DNA of 64,000 bases from Cercis canadensis (lineage: Eukaryota; Streptophyta; Magnoliopsida; Fabales; Fabaceae): positions 1-64,000 of the forward strand of contig QAOA01002849.1 in assembly GCA_003255065.1 (NCBI GenBank). Direction: 5' to 3'. The notes below the pieces were generated by a model, which had not been told where the DNA came from, searched no databases, and saw nothing but the letters and a program-made list of their open reading frames with translations. Shown here one piece after another: positions 49,144-61,900 of the stretch (positions are counted from its first letter, which is position 1; every line of letters starts with the position of its first letter). The position numbers and the translations under genes are program-made.

Positions 49144-50130
49144 AAAAAAAAATTTGAAGGCCAAAAGGCCCAACATCATATATATACACTCGAACTTTAA
49201 ATATGGAAAAAGTTAAAAATCCTTAAATTTATCTTTGATATGTGAAGGAATGATGTGTCTTCCCAATTAAATGGAACCATCTACTGATTCTTTCTCACAT
49301 CTGTATTTTTTTTCCCTCTTTCTGCAGTAATAAATGACCATGAAATTGATGAAGAAATTTGGTGAAATTTTTTGGCAAATGCAGAAGTAGCTCTCCTATA
49401 TGTGACATTTATCAAGAATTTAGAGCAAAACTTATACCGTGGACCATTCCCTCTTCGTAAGAGTCACAAAGTGCATGCCATGAACATTACTTTTTCCTAA
49501 ATTTGAAAAGCTACCATTTCCAACTCCAAGAGTGTGATGAAAGTTCCATGATTATCCATGAACTCCAAAAGCCACTTTTTTTTTCTATGCTAACTTAATT
49601 TAAATTCAACAACCTCTCGTGTCACCAGTNGATTAAAAAAAAAAAAAAATTTGAAGGCCAAAAGGCCCAACATCATATATATACACTCCAACTTTAAATA
49701 TGGAAAAAGTTAAAAATCCTTAAATTTATCTTTGATATGTGAAGGAATGATGTGTCCTCCCAATTAAATGGAACCATCTACTGATTCTTTCTCACATCTG
49801 TATTTTTTTTTTTCCCTCTTTCTGCAGTAATAAATGACCATGAAATTGATGAAGAAATTTAGTGAAATTTTTTGGCAAATGCAGAAGTAGCTCTCCTATA
49901 TGTGACATTTATCAAGACTTTAGAGCAAAACTTATACCGTGGACCATTCCCTCTTCGTAAGAGTCACAAAGTGCATGCCATGAACATTACTTTTTCCTAA
50001 ATTTGAAAAGCTACCATTTCCAACTCCAAGAGTGTGATGAAAGTTCCATGATTATCCATGAACTCCAAAAGCCACTTTTTTTTTCTATGCTAACTTAATT
50101 TAAATTCAACAACCTCTCGTGTCACCAGTA
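49138..50130. repeat. ~490-bp direct duplication split by an N (probable assembly overlap)
   Basis: 49138-49629 and 49631-50130 are nearly identical (GATTAAAAAAAAAA, GAAGGCCAAAAGGCCCAACA, through CAACCTCTCGTGTCACCAGT), differing at a handful of bases and poly-A/T lengths. The single N at 49630 lies exactly at the junction. Two haplotypes or contig ends left unmerged explain this better than a true duplication. Confidence 0.8.
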
Positions 50131-50222
50131 GACATTAATTAATAATGTACCACTAGGTATTGGAAGCCAAATTTCTCATATATATAAACTTCCATTGAAG
50201 AAGAAAACACCGAGAGTGAGCT

Positions 50223-50988
50223 ATGGCCAAAGATGAGATGCAAAATGTTCTGGCATTTTTAATCATAGTCCTTGTGATGGCTAAGGTAGATGGCATAGGA
50301 AACAGTGTGTCACCTGCTTTACTAAAACACAACGTATAAGAGTTTGAACTTCCCATTCATGTGTACCTTATAGGTCTGTTTGGGAGTTTGAAGTGAGTGG
50401 AAAGAAAAGGAGAAGAGAGGAAAGAGAGAGAAAGGAAGGGAAGAAAAAGGGAGGGGTTTTCCTCTCCTTTGTTTAGATGATTAAAATGAACAAAAGAAGA
50501 AGAAAAGAAAGAAAAAGTCCTATTATAAAATATTTTTACTAGTTTACTCTTTATTATTAAAATAGACATATTTAATATAAAATTAAATAATACAATACAC
50601 TTATTTCTTAATAAAGGGGTGAGGAATTTAAAAAATAAAATAAAGAGGTATAATAGTTATTTTAATATATTTCCTCTTCAAACCCCCCAATTTGGAGAAA
50701 CACAAATGGACAAAAAAAAAAGTATGAGAGTTGCATCTTACCCACTGGTCTCCTCTCCTTTTTTAAGATAAATCTTTCAAACAAGGAAAAGTGAAGCTTT
50801 ATTCCTCCTATCTTTTTTTCTTTTCCTTCCAAAGTAACTCCCAAACAAACCCTATATCAGAGTTTTGTATAATACAATGTATAAATAAAACACTTCGCAA
50901 AGCCCCTATTGGAACCTATAAGTATGCTGTTCGACAAAGAGATTGCATGGAATCATGCGCCAGTAGCAAGGCTCGCCGCCGTGCTTAA
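50223..50988 (+). pseudogene. Possible small cysteine-rich secreted peptide gene, interrupted by a MITE
   Basis: An ATG at 50223 opens MAKDEMQNVLAFLIIVLVMA, a good signal peptide, ending KVDGIGNSVSPALLKHN before GTATAAG, which is either a stop (TAA) or a splice donor. About 500 bp of MITE follows. Directly beyond it one frame reads ISEFCIIQCINKTLRKAPIG, then a basic stretch with DCMESCASSKARRRA and a stop at 50988. The CxxxC...CxxxC pattern and basic tail suit a small secreted peptide. If the MITE is removed with a 4-bp TATA duplication, both parts fall in the same frame with a single TAA between them. I do not recognise the family, and a valid acceptor in phase is not obvious. Confidence 0.35.
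50373..50856. mobile_element. MITE with GGTCTGTTTGGG-type inverted ends
   Basis: The left end GGTCTGTTTGGGAGTTTGAA and right end CTCCCAAACAAACCC are inverted repeats, and the arms stay complementary through purine-rich (left) and pyrimidine-rich (right) tracts. TATA (or TA) flanks both sides. GGGYYTGTTTGG ends are common among plant MITEs. The minus-strand ORFs inside are artefacts of the pyrimidine tract. Confidence 0.7.
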
Positions 50989-51096
50989 GAAGCGTCGTCC
51001 ATACCATAAAAATAAACTCCACTTATAAAAGGTACAAAATTATTATCAAAGGTAGACAAACTAAATGACACAAATGAAGAATCATATAATGTAGTT

Positions 51097-52024
51097 GATG
51101 AGTGGATTTTGTATCCACAAATTAGATATTATTCATTTGATATTTAGTTAGTTTTTAAGGTTTTATCAGTCTTATGTTTGTGTTTTTGTGTTTTTTTTGT
51201 AGGACTGAAGAATTGACACAAATAAGTTCCCACAAGTTCATAATTGAATTAGAGAAGAACAAGACGTGAAGAAGGAGACGACAATGGATTCAACTTCTCA
51301 ACGAGTTTTTCTTCTTCATCTTTTCTTTACTTATGTTTAAAACAATTATTAGGATGTTTTACTTTTTCATTATGAACTAATTTCCTTTTCTAGGGCTATG
51401 ATATAACCTAACTATGATATTTTGATTTTCTTCTATTAATTATTTTCTATGATTTTGTGTTTATCTCTATGTTTAATGTTTCTAATTAATTGGTCACTAA
51501 TTAGATGTTGAGTTAATCATAATAAAATCGAAATGAGACTTATGTCTCTAGTTCATTGAGACGAATGCCATAGATTACATGTGGGATAGAAATATACCTC
51601 TATGGTATGTTTTGTTGCTAGATAGAATCATTGAATTAATGAATTTCTAATTGTTTTAATTTACATAGGAATATACTAGATTAGTAATTAGGAATGTTTT
51701 CATTAGACCTTAGGAAAGGCTAGTGAAAAAATTAGGGAATATCGACTATAAATTAGAAAAATAATTATAGATTAATGAGATAGAGAATTCAATTCGAATT
51801 AGTTATGGTGAAATCAGAAACCCTAGGCTTTATTTTTATAGTTGAATCTTGATTTTATTTGCTTGCGTTTTCTTTCTTACTTCTCTTACTTATTGGTCAT
51901 TCAAATAAAATTGGGATTAACTCAATTTTGGTATTTAATAGCTACCAATTCTCGTGAGACGATAACTCACTCATTCTTTATTACTTGTTAACGATAACGT
52001 GTACTTGCATTCACTTTTCACATT
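51097..52024 (+). mobile_element. LTR-type element, likely solo LTR
   Basis: It begins TGATGAGTGGATTTTGTATCC, shares its leader with 17460-17330 (minus strand), and ends GTGTACTTGCATTCACTTTT then CACA. The internal text (AATTGGTCACTAATTAGATG, CTACCAATTCTCGTGAGACG) is the kind seen in long plant LTRs ending in a TACTTGC box. It is about 930 bp, TG...CA, non-coding, with no clear target duplication. A MITE is inserted just after it. Confidence 0.45.
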
Positions 52025-52039
52025 ATGATAAGTAAAAAT

Positions 52040-52535
52040 GGTTTAAATATACTACAGGTCCCTATAGTTTAGACAAATTTTGAATCAAGTCCACATAGTT
52101 TTTTTTTCTTTTGGAGTCCTTATAGTTTAAAATTTTTTAATTAGGTCCCTACTATTACCCTCAATTATAATTCCATCAGTTTAGTGCTAATATAGCAAAT
52201 GACTTGTCTATATGGCAATAAAAGAAGTTAGTGTGGTGCCAAAATAGTACAAAAATTATCATCTTATCAAATTTTGGCTCAAAAAAGTGCATAAAAAAGT
52301 TGATAAGATGACAATTTTTGTACCATTTTGGCACCATGTCAGTTTCTTTTATTGCCACATAAACAAGTCATTTGATATGTCAGCACTAAACTAATGGATT
52401 TATATCTGAGGATGACGGCAGGGACCCAATTAAAAAAATTTCAAATTATAAGAACTCCAAAAGAGAGGAAAAAAAGTTATAGGGACTTAATTCAAAATTT
52501 GTCCAAACTATATGGACCTATAGTATATTTAAACC
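52040..52535. mobile_element. 496-bp foldback MITE with 9-bp target duplication
   Basis: The ends GGTTTAAATATAC and GTATATTTAAACC are perfect inverted repeats, and complementarity continues for most of the element, the centre being TTTGGCTCAAAAAAGTGC. AGTAAAAAT is present on both sides (52031-52039 and 52536-52544). Long arms plus a 9-bp duplication suggest a Mutator-derived MITE. Degenerate right halves of the same family are recognisable at about 1040-1200 and 8590-8750 in the introns of relics A and C (GTGACGACAGGGATTCAATT, TACAGTACATTTAAA). Confidence 0.9.
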
Positions 52536-52544
52536 AGTAAAAAT

Positions 52545-55500
52545 TGACAAGATATGAAGACATGAGACATAAAGTATGCCTAAATGCAAGACATAAATGA
52601 TACGCTATTTAGCAAGATAATTACTTGGAGGGAAATTGAAGTAATTCCACGAGAGAAGAAACCCTGTGAATGGTTTGGGATGCTAATAAGAAAAAGAACA
52701 AGTTGTGGTTTTACTGCTTGTTTGATAAGGGCAGAGAAAAGAGTCTCACAATCTCAAGCTACAGGTTTTGTTTCCTTGGCGGGAATTTATTAATATAACC
52801 ATGTTGAGAAAATAGAATTCAGTTTTTTTTATTTTATTTTATTTTAATTATAACTTTGAATTCAAACACAAAAATTACAAGTATATGACCTTAGTATTAC
52901 TCAATTGAAATAATTGTCATATACAGAGAATTTTAACAAAGAAGAGATAAGCTAGCATGCATTATTTAGAAGAGTTCTATATATTTAAATTTCTCTTTTT
53001 TCGCTTGGGTATATATATATATAAGGAGTAATATTGTATTTATCACCACTACATATGCTATCTCACCATTACTAATCAAATACACAAATTTAAAACTAGA
53101 CTTAATTTTCTAATTTGACCCAGGCCACTAAATTTTTTTCATTCATAATTCAATTTTCATATCACTCTTTTTGAGTAGTAAGATAAACATTTCTCATTCA
53201 TCAAGGCAAAAGAAAGTATGTTTAATTAAAAGTTTAGAACCTCAAGTTTATTCAAATTATAATATTACACAGAATTTGATCTCTTTAGATTTAGGTCCTA
53301 TTAACATGTGCCTTATTAAAGAGTATCCATCAAGTAAAAATATTGATTGCATTTTTTATTGTCTTTTTATCTGCCTTTTAATGTTCATATTATACTGCTA
53401 AATGATTTATAGTTGAGTGATACTAAGGTCATTTACAAAACTTGTAGGTTCTATGTTTAAATCCAAAATCGTAGTTCAAGTAAAAAAAAAAAAAAAAGTT
53501 AATATTATACTATCTAATAGAAAAAAAAAAAAAAAATACCCTTAACAGCATATGTGGCCTTTTCTCACACACCTAGATAGCAAAGAGCATTAGCCATTAG
53601 TTACTAACTATATTTGTTATATTATTATTATTATTTTGCAAACAAAATATTAAACAGACAAAAAATGAAGGGTGTGCAAAGTAAAAATGGGCTAGATTGA
53701 AATTTTGTTGCATAGACGTTAGGCCCATAACTTTCAACACCTAAGCTTGAGTCTGGATTCAGTTTCAAAAGCCTTACATACATAAGCTTTGAAAGCCTTG
53801 TAGCTTCGTAAAACTTTGGGCTCATTTTGCTGAGGCTCTCAGAAGCTGTTAGTGCTAAGTACGGGCTTGTACGGAATTACTATAAGTTGGGCCGTCTATT
53901 ATATCTGTAAAGCAATATATATATATATAAACAAAAAAAAATTAACCTAAAAATTAGGGTCTAACTCTAACTTTTTAGTTCATCAAGTTTTCACTTTTTT
54001 TTCTGAATTTTACCTCTATATTTTGTTTCTATTTAATTATATTAAAATTTTGGATAAACTATCAAAAACTAAGACTGAAATACCAAGAAATATGGCACAT
54101 GTATATCATGTAGGCATATTTCATCGACTTTTTTAATAGCCCATCCAAATTTCCATAACTGAATCTAATTGAAAAATTAAAAATTTAATTCTTAGTGCTC
54201 AATTGAATAAAAACAAATTATAGGAACAGGAACAAAAAGTATAATTAACCTATATTATTGTTGAATTATTAATAATTTCAAAATTTAGAACGATAAATGT
54301 TAAATTTACAATCAATTTCTCATACTTTTCTCACAGTTGTGAGATTCAATTAAATTTAAGCCATTAAAAAAAAGTAAATCTAGTTAAATATATGACAAGA
54401 TTAAAGTAATGTGATTTGATAAGGGTAAAAAAGTGTATAACACTAAATTAGGGAGAAATAATTTAAAATCACATTTTGTGAATGTCAATTTCTATATTAA
54501 AAAAAAAAAATCAAAGTCAACTATCCAATCGGCATATGATGAAGATTGTTTAGTCAAGCTTTTATTTCATCTTTTGGCAACCAATTGTGCATGATTGCCT
54601 TATGCTTAGTTACATGCCCACTGAAGGACTTCTAATACAACATGAATTCTTTATGCATAGCGTTTACCTTTTCCTATATAAACCTCATTTCTTTCTTTTT
54701 CTCTTTTACTTATACTTTCAAACTGAAATTGTCAAATGCCCTTTTCTCACCAAAGGTATATCTTTCACATGAAATGGGTGCACCTTGCTTTGGATTGGAT
54801 AGGTGTTCAGTACGAAATTTGGAACCAAACCAACCTAACTTGGGAAAGGGCAGCTTCTTCTTTTTTTTTTTTTATTTACACCCATGTTATCTTCACACCT
54901 TTTGAATATAAGACTAATTCCTGTTCAAGATGAGAGCAGTAACCAATAAATTCCTCCCAACAAGTGTAACTCTAAATGTTTGAATTTAGGATATTTGGCT
55001 TAAAACATCATAGGGTTCAACTTACTTCTACTGAATTAATACCTTGTTAGTTTACATTATCGTTAACTATGTAATTGACTCCTTGTCTAATTAATTAGTT
55101 TTAAATTTAATGAATGATCCCACTTAATGGGTTGAAGAATTTCATTGGATTCTTAGTGATAAATGGTATTGCTTCAGAAATAATGTTACCCATACCATTT
55201 TTATATTTACAACTATTTGTTTGAGTGTAATAATAGGGGGTGGGGGGAAAGTTGCCAACAAAGTGTAACATGAGAGTGTATCACACTTGCGTAGAGCCAT
55301 TAGATAGAAGTAGGAGTAACAATCGGTGAATCCATGTTTTTATTTGGGTCATGTATCTTAACAAAAAGATGAGGTCACTCATATATTAAATAATTTGTGA
55401 TCGAGTAGTATTAAAATTATTATAAGAGTTTGTAAATTTTATATTCGAACCTAAAATTATAGATAAATTAAAAAAAAAAAAAAACTAATTATATAGTTAT

Positions 55501-56677
55501 ACGTAATTATAAATAATATAGTCGTGCAAGTAAAATGTTACTCTTATGATAACTAACAATATTATAACACAAATAAGGTTGGTTTGTGGTTAAGAGCTTA
55601 ATGTGATAGCATTATGTGAGAGACACTTGAAGAGGTAACTAAACTCACTCAAGCCCCATCCCTGTGTTGCTTCTTTTCTCTCTATTAAGCACATCATGGT
55701 AAGGTTTTTAGGTAATGGATATTTCTAGGTGTGTTTTTTCATCCCCAAAAGCACACGCAAATCCCATTCTCTTATTATCACCACAATCTTACCTTCTTTC
55801 TTCCCTTTTCACGAACGCCTCTCTCTGTCCCAACCTAAATCAGTGCTAACCTCCCTAACTTACTCTACCAAATACGTCCCTCCCCCCATCATACACGTAC
55901 CAGACCCTTATTAAATCATAGTCATGGGCTCTCTACTACCCTTCTCTCAAACAAAAAGCAATCATGCACTGCTTGAAAGAATACCCATATTGGTTAGTAG
56001 TTACCTTGTGTTAAGGCGATGATTGTGTCAAACTTCTATTCAAGAAGGTAGTTGTGTACTTCTGTTCACACCAAGGAGAAATGGTTATCTGAACTCCATT
56101 TTACTAATTGACCGAACTTTCGTTAATTAGTGATATTTTATTAAGGGAGTCGTTATTTTTACGCTTTATTTTACTAATGACATATCTTATTTAATGTCTA
56201 AATATAATATAGACTAAATTACCCTCAATTAATAAAAATAGTTTTTAACTTTGACTAAAAATTTTCTATATTAACTGAGAATTTTTACAATTGACTAAAA
56301 AAATGTATATTAAATTAGGGTAAATTAGTCTATATTATATTTAGACATTAAATAGAATATAAAAATAGCAGCTCTCTATTTTAAATGTTGATTATTGAAA
56401 TTAGGCACCTATTTTGATGGTCTATATTAGATTTAAATTTTATTAGAAATAGATGAAGTGAAATTGAAGAATGAGAGTCGAGTAAAACTCAAATTTCTAT
56501 GAACCAAAAAAGAAAAATATTAAATTTGACCAAATTCTATATATCTTCCAAATTAGAAAGGTGAACACAAGCGCACACAGCACAATTGGCTCAAGAATTT
56601 TTTAAAAAGGTTTAGGTTGCAAGTCTGAATCATCATTATACCCAACTAGAAAATCTATCTCTATTTATTTAATGGAA

Positions 56678-56710
<33 letters not shown>

Positions 56711-57419
56711 GGTAGACTATATTCTCCTTTGGTCATGATTAAGGTGATTATTTGAATTTTCATAAATTTTTCCACAATTGGCAACAGATTAAGAAAGACA
56801 ATATAAGAAGGAAATTTGTTTAACGACGACTAAACAATTTCTAAAGTTTAGATTAATTATTACAATTAAGAATTCAAAGACTAAACATTGGACTAGGAGG
56901 TCGTTGTTCCTCATTTGTCGGTTTGAAAATTTTCAACTGAATTAACTGCCAGTGGATAGGTACCAATTCCATATTAGCTAAAATGTGAAATCAAAAAAAG
57001 AATGGACTTAACGCACCCCAAAATGGAAAAATATTGTCTCTAATTGAGTGGTGATTACAATTTTCTATTAGAAATCTTCTTGATTAAGAGATGATTAATA
57101 TTTAGAAGAACCTGGCCGAACAACAATATAACTCATTTCTGGGTAAATGTTTAAAGGTTTCCGTGAATCACGAGCATACTCTAGTCAATCGTTATTTGCG
57201 TACACCAGAAAATAAAATAAAAATAAAAACTCCAATAGAATAGTGATTTAATTTATTTGCAAATTAGTCAACGAATACGTAGCACAAAGCATGTTATTGT
57301 ACATGAAATTTTAGGTGGTTATTGTGTTCATTTGTTTTGTGCAAGCAGAAATCAAACATACATTGAACCATAAAATGGAGAAGTAATGATTTCTTCATCT
57401 TTTTGGACAAGAAAAAAAA
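52545..57419. other. Intergenic, repeat remnants only; inverted-repeat MITE at about 56140-56375
   Basis: No gene is supported. 56140-56375 contains TTAATGTCTAAATATAATAT on one side and its inverse ATATTATATTTAGACATTAA on the other, with outer arms GGGAGTCGTTATTTTTA and TAAAAATAGCAGCTCTC, a MITE of about 230 bp. Short A-run-terminated pieces at about 53440-53490 (GTTCTATGTTTAAATCCAAA) and 55380-55480 look like SINE tails. ORFs at 53171, 54587-54933 and 55729 have no recognisable domain. Confidence 0.45.
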
Positions 57420-57675
57420 GAGTTAAAATATTTTTCGTTCTTGAATTATTTTTTAAATATCACTTTAGTCATTGATTTATTTTTTGTATTACTTTAGTCC
57501 TCAAATAATTACTCTATCCACTAAATCAGTCCTTTAAGTGATTATTTTTAGTGCTACAGATGACTGATTTGACGGGCAATATAATTATTCAATAATTAAA
57601 GTGACACAAAAAATAAATTAATGACTAAAATGACATTTGANTTGAAAAATAATTTAAAGATGAAAAATGTATTTT
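57420..57675. mobile_element. Foldback MITE containing an N
   Basis: GTTAAAATATTTTTCGTTCT on the left pairs with GATGAAAAATGTATTTTACTT on the right, and TTTAGTCATTGATTTATTTTT pairs with AAATAAATTAATGACTAAA. It is about 255 bp and low-complexity, with the N at 57641. It resembles the 'TTTAGTCCTTGAA' style of the 23996 MITE but is not an obvious copy. Confidence 0.6.
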
Positions 57676-57739
57676 ACTTAAAAAAAAATATATAGACTTT
57701 AGTGTACTTTATTTTTAATCAAAAGTTGAAAACTTGAAC

Positions 57740-57860
57740 TCCAAGAGGTTAGCCTAGCAATAGAAAAAAGTATATAACGTATGGTTAGGTGCATCATCAT
57801 AAGTTTAAATCCCACCATCGTCAAGAAGATTTTTTTAAATAAATTTATGGAGCATGGAAT
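57740..57860 (+). mobile_element. Possible tRNA-derived SINE
   Basis: GGTTAGCCTAGCAATAG resembles an RNA polymerase III A box, and 50-odd bases later AGTTTAAATCCCACC resembles the B box (GTTCAAATCCC). This is the usual tRNA-like head of a plant SINE. The tail after it is AT-rich with T-runs. No clean target duplication was found. Confidence 0.4.
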
Positions 57861-58807
57861 TTATTTATGAATCCTCCAATTTGAACATAACTTACTGCAG
57901 GCCTTGGTCAACTAAACTTGGGAGGAGATGGATGAGCCGAAACAAATACAACTACCACCTAAGCTCAAATATTAAATGACTGCAAATATCAAAAGGTTAT
58001 ACCTCATAAATAAATTAGAAAAGGAAACCAAATTGTATTTGAAATAAATCAAAAAAGAAATTAGTAAGTAATACATACAAGGAAAATCTTTGTACAAATG
58101 TGTAAAACTAAATTTTTTTCTTTTTTTTTTTGTTTGACAAAGGACCATCTTATTTTTTTGGTAATATGCACAAAGGCTTAAACATATAATTTCTTGCAAT
58201 ACATACATAATATAATTTCAATCTTTATAAAAAAAATATGTTAGTAACGTACGTATTTTAGTATATAATTTAATTATCTAATCTTTTCATAAAAAAAACT
58301 AAACCAAATCTTATGATAAATTAAAAAATAAGAGATATTATCAGAATAATATATAATATAACAATTTAAAATAAAATAATAAATAATTAAGTTTTACATA
58401 AAATATTATTCTTAAAACTATGTAGGTCAAAATCCAATTAAAAGGCAATTTTGGATAAAACCTTTACGTACAAGTGATATATAACTAGGGAGATCATGGT
58501 ACAAAATATGGTGTTTGCATCTTTAATGTTGAGCACACATGCAGTCTTGCTTGTTGGTAAACCAGCACATGGCACCAGAAAATAACTAACCTCATACATT
58601 GATTTTCTTCCTTTGGACTCAGGAAAAATTGACACCAATTTCGGCTACCAGCCCTTTAATGGATTCGTCTCCGTCTCTAGCACTAGCATCCCAATCCTTG
58701 AGAAAACTTGGAAACATTCTCTAACCACCAATTGCTTCTAATCCAAAACCCACTCTCACCCTCTTCCCTCTTTCTCTCTCTAGAAAAGCAGCTCTAACTT
58801 TTTTTTC
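57861..58807. other. Intergenic upstream of the polygalacturonase gene
   Basis: No gene is seen. The sequence is very AT-rich to about 58440, then less so. 58740-58800 is pyrimidine-rich (CACTCTCACCCTCTTCCCTC, TCTCTCTCT), as often found near plant promoters. The minus-strand ORF at 58438-58638 has no recognisable domain. Confidence 0.4.
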
Positions 58808-58817
58808 TATAAATATA
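58808..58817 (+). promoter_or_regulatory. TATA box of the polygalacturonase gene
   Basis: TATAAATATA lies 107 bp upstream of the ATG at 58925, behind a CT-rich tract. The spacing allows a 5' UTR of about 75-80 nt. This is the best TATA match in the region. Confidence 0.7.
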
Positions 58818-58924
58818 TAGCCCTTCATTTGTGCACTTACCACATAGCTTTCTATCATTTCTTAAAACTTTTATCCTCTGAGATAGTTTGTACTTAACTT
58901 TTATCATAAAGTGAAACATCAAAA

Positions 58925-61900
58925 ATGTCTCCACAAAGGCCAATTCTTTCACTTTTCATCATCTTGGTCTCATTAGGCTCTTCTCTTGGTTCTTACCAAG
59001 AGAACACACTGCATCAAACAAATGTTCATAGGAGGTTGATGAAGGCTAGCCATGAGCATTTTGCTCTCATGACAAGGGCTGATCGTGCTTCCCTGGCATC
59101 GTCAGGGTCGGCGCCGGGAACGGTTAGTGTTGAAGACTTTGGGGCCAAAGGTGGTGACGGAGGTGATGATACTCAGGTAACATAGAGGAGGAATTCCTAT
59201 ATATATATATATATATATTAACTTAGTCTATTCTCAATTTCTCACTTTCCCTTTCTTCTTGTTACCATTTAGGCATTTGAGAAGGCTTGGAATGAGGCAT
59301 GTTCTAAGGGTGCTGTTCTTGTGGTACCTGAGAATAAGATTTATCGTGTTAAGCCAATAACATTCTCAGGTCCATGCCAACCCAACACTGCTTTTAGGGT
59401 AGGTTACCAACTTAACATGCAACATATCTAATATATGCAAATAAGTTTCACTTAGTGAGAAATTAGTTATGGAATAGTTGCACCTTCCATGAATAATAGC
59501 ACTCATGGTAATTGTTTTGTTTTTCCTATTTTCTGTGTTCATTATAGGTCTATGGAACAATCAAAGCATGGCCTCTTATGGAAGCCTATGAAGAAGATAG
59601 AAGACGTTGGATCGTGTTTGAGAACATCAATAATTTCATAGTTGATGGTGGTGGCACCATCAATGGTAATGGCCAAAAGTGGTGGCAAAATTCTTGCAAA
59701 GTCAACAAGAACCTTGTAAGTTTAATTGAATTATTAAACTTTTTTGCAATTCCATTCACTTAGATTAGTAGCGGAGTAGGCATTGGAGCTGCTGGGTTTG
59801 ACACTGACTACTGAGGTTTTAGTATTAAAGGCCTGCAACTAAGTATAGAGTTTTGGCCTTAATTTAAGAAAAATAAACTAAAGTGATTAATAAAAAAAAA
59901 AAATGGATGTTAGAGACATGGACTTACTAGTAAAAAAGGAATCTTGAGGAAAAGAGAAAGTGCTGTAAACTAGATTCTTTCTTAGGATAAATAGAATCTT
60001 TCTATCTTTTTTTCCTGAATAAAGAGAAATCCTTTAGAAAACCCTAGTATTCATTATTGAAACAGTATGATTCACAAGAAAAGGAAAATAGAGAACTTAT
60101 TTTGCAATGCAGATTGTGAAGAATCAAATGTGTAATCGAATGAAATATGCATGAATAAATGAGGGTTTAATTACTTATATTGAGAAAGATGTATTTAATA
60201 ATATTCATAACTCGATTATTCAACTTCAAATATGAAATCGTGTAAAGAAAACTTATAACTTAACTTTTCGATCACAGTGATTGCACTTAAACCTTTTAGT
60301 TATTAGATATAAAACTATTATTAATCACTCGCCTAGCAGCTAAGGTGTCGTTGCTAAATCAATAATGTTTCATTTTCAATGATATAATAAATGTTTCTAG
60401 TTAAGATTGAGTTCATGACTGACCCTTTTTGTTTTTATTCCTTCTATTATTTCACAGCCATGCAAGGTTGCCCCAACAGTAAGTTACTTTCTTCATAATA
60501 TTTACAAGGAGATGCAGGGTACTCTGTTTTTCTTTTCCTACTACTAACTTTACTTTCCATGAAATTTTGTTATGTAGGCTGTAACTTTCCAAGAATGCAA
60601 CAATTTCAGAGTGACAAACCTAAGATTCAAAAATGCACAACAAATGCATCTAACTTTTGAGAAATGTTTCAATGTCAAAGTCTCAAATCTCATAGTTAGA
60701 GCACCAGAGAGCAGCCCCAACACTGATGGGATTCATGTCACAGAAACACAAAACATTCTCATAAGCGACAGTGACATTGGCACAGGTAAAAACCAACGTG
60801 ATTAAAGCAAAAAATCCTGAAAAAAATTTCACTTTTACTTTTCATCCCAATTGACTTTCTACCATACTTTGTTTATTGAAGGTGATGACTGTATTTCAAT
60901 AGTAAGTGGGTCCAAAAATGTTCGAGCTGAAGATATAACTTGCGGGCCAGGACATGGAATCAGGTTTCTAGTTAAACCAAAACCATATCTAAACCAGGTT
61001 TTAGGTAAATTTCTTCTTCATTGATTGGTTAAGATGTTGATATAATGATATTTTTTGTAGCATTGGAAGCTTAGGAGCTGGTAACTCAGAAGCTGAAGTC
61101 TCCAATGTGGTAGTGAACAGAGCCACCCTCACAGGAACCTCTAATGGTGTGAGAATAAAGACTTGGCAGGTAAGAGTTGGTCTTCAAACCTTGAAATTTT
61201 TAGGCCTTTTGGCACTCTGCAACATTTGAGAAGTTGAAACAATGAAAACATAGTACAAATAGGTATTGAAAAACAGAGGAAAAGAACTAAACCCTTTTCA
61301 ATTAATTTTTGGTATTCTCTAAGTTCAAAGACCTTTTCAGAAGAATTTCAATACACTTTTGCCAAATTTTAGGCACAAATCTAATACTTTTCACTAAGAC
61401 TATTTCATTGAGAAGTTGACAAATAATACAGAAATTGAAACATGGGGCAATAAAGCACCAGAGTTGTTTGCAAATTTCCACTTGTGTTAGCTCTTTGAAG
61501 ACTGCCTTTGAGCTAAAAGGTGCTGTTGACAAGATTCATCTAATTAGTTATTACTTCCTACTAACCCAAAATTGACCTCCATGGCTTTAACTAACCAGCT
61601 TTTCTATGTTGGGCAATTCACCAATTTTCAACCTTCTTCACCATAAGTCAAACATTTTATTAAAATAATGCCAAGTTCAACCTTCTTCGGTCTTTCCTTC
61701 TTCACTGATTAGAACTAACAATTACAGATTGTATTGGAGCTAAGTTTGTGTAGCTATATTTTCTTAATTCAATGTATGCATTTAAAGGAGAGTGAATAAC
61801 TTGTATGTTTCTTTCAATTATATACAGGGAGGTTCTGGCTACGCAAAAAACATCAAATTCTTGAATATATCAATGAGAAATGTAACCAACCCCATAATCA

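Noticed and set aside
54587..54933. Three overlapping ORFs with hydrophobic starts
   Set aside because: Only composition-driven hydrophobic runs in AT-rich DNA; no partner exons or conserved motif.
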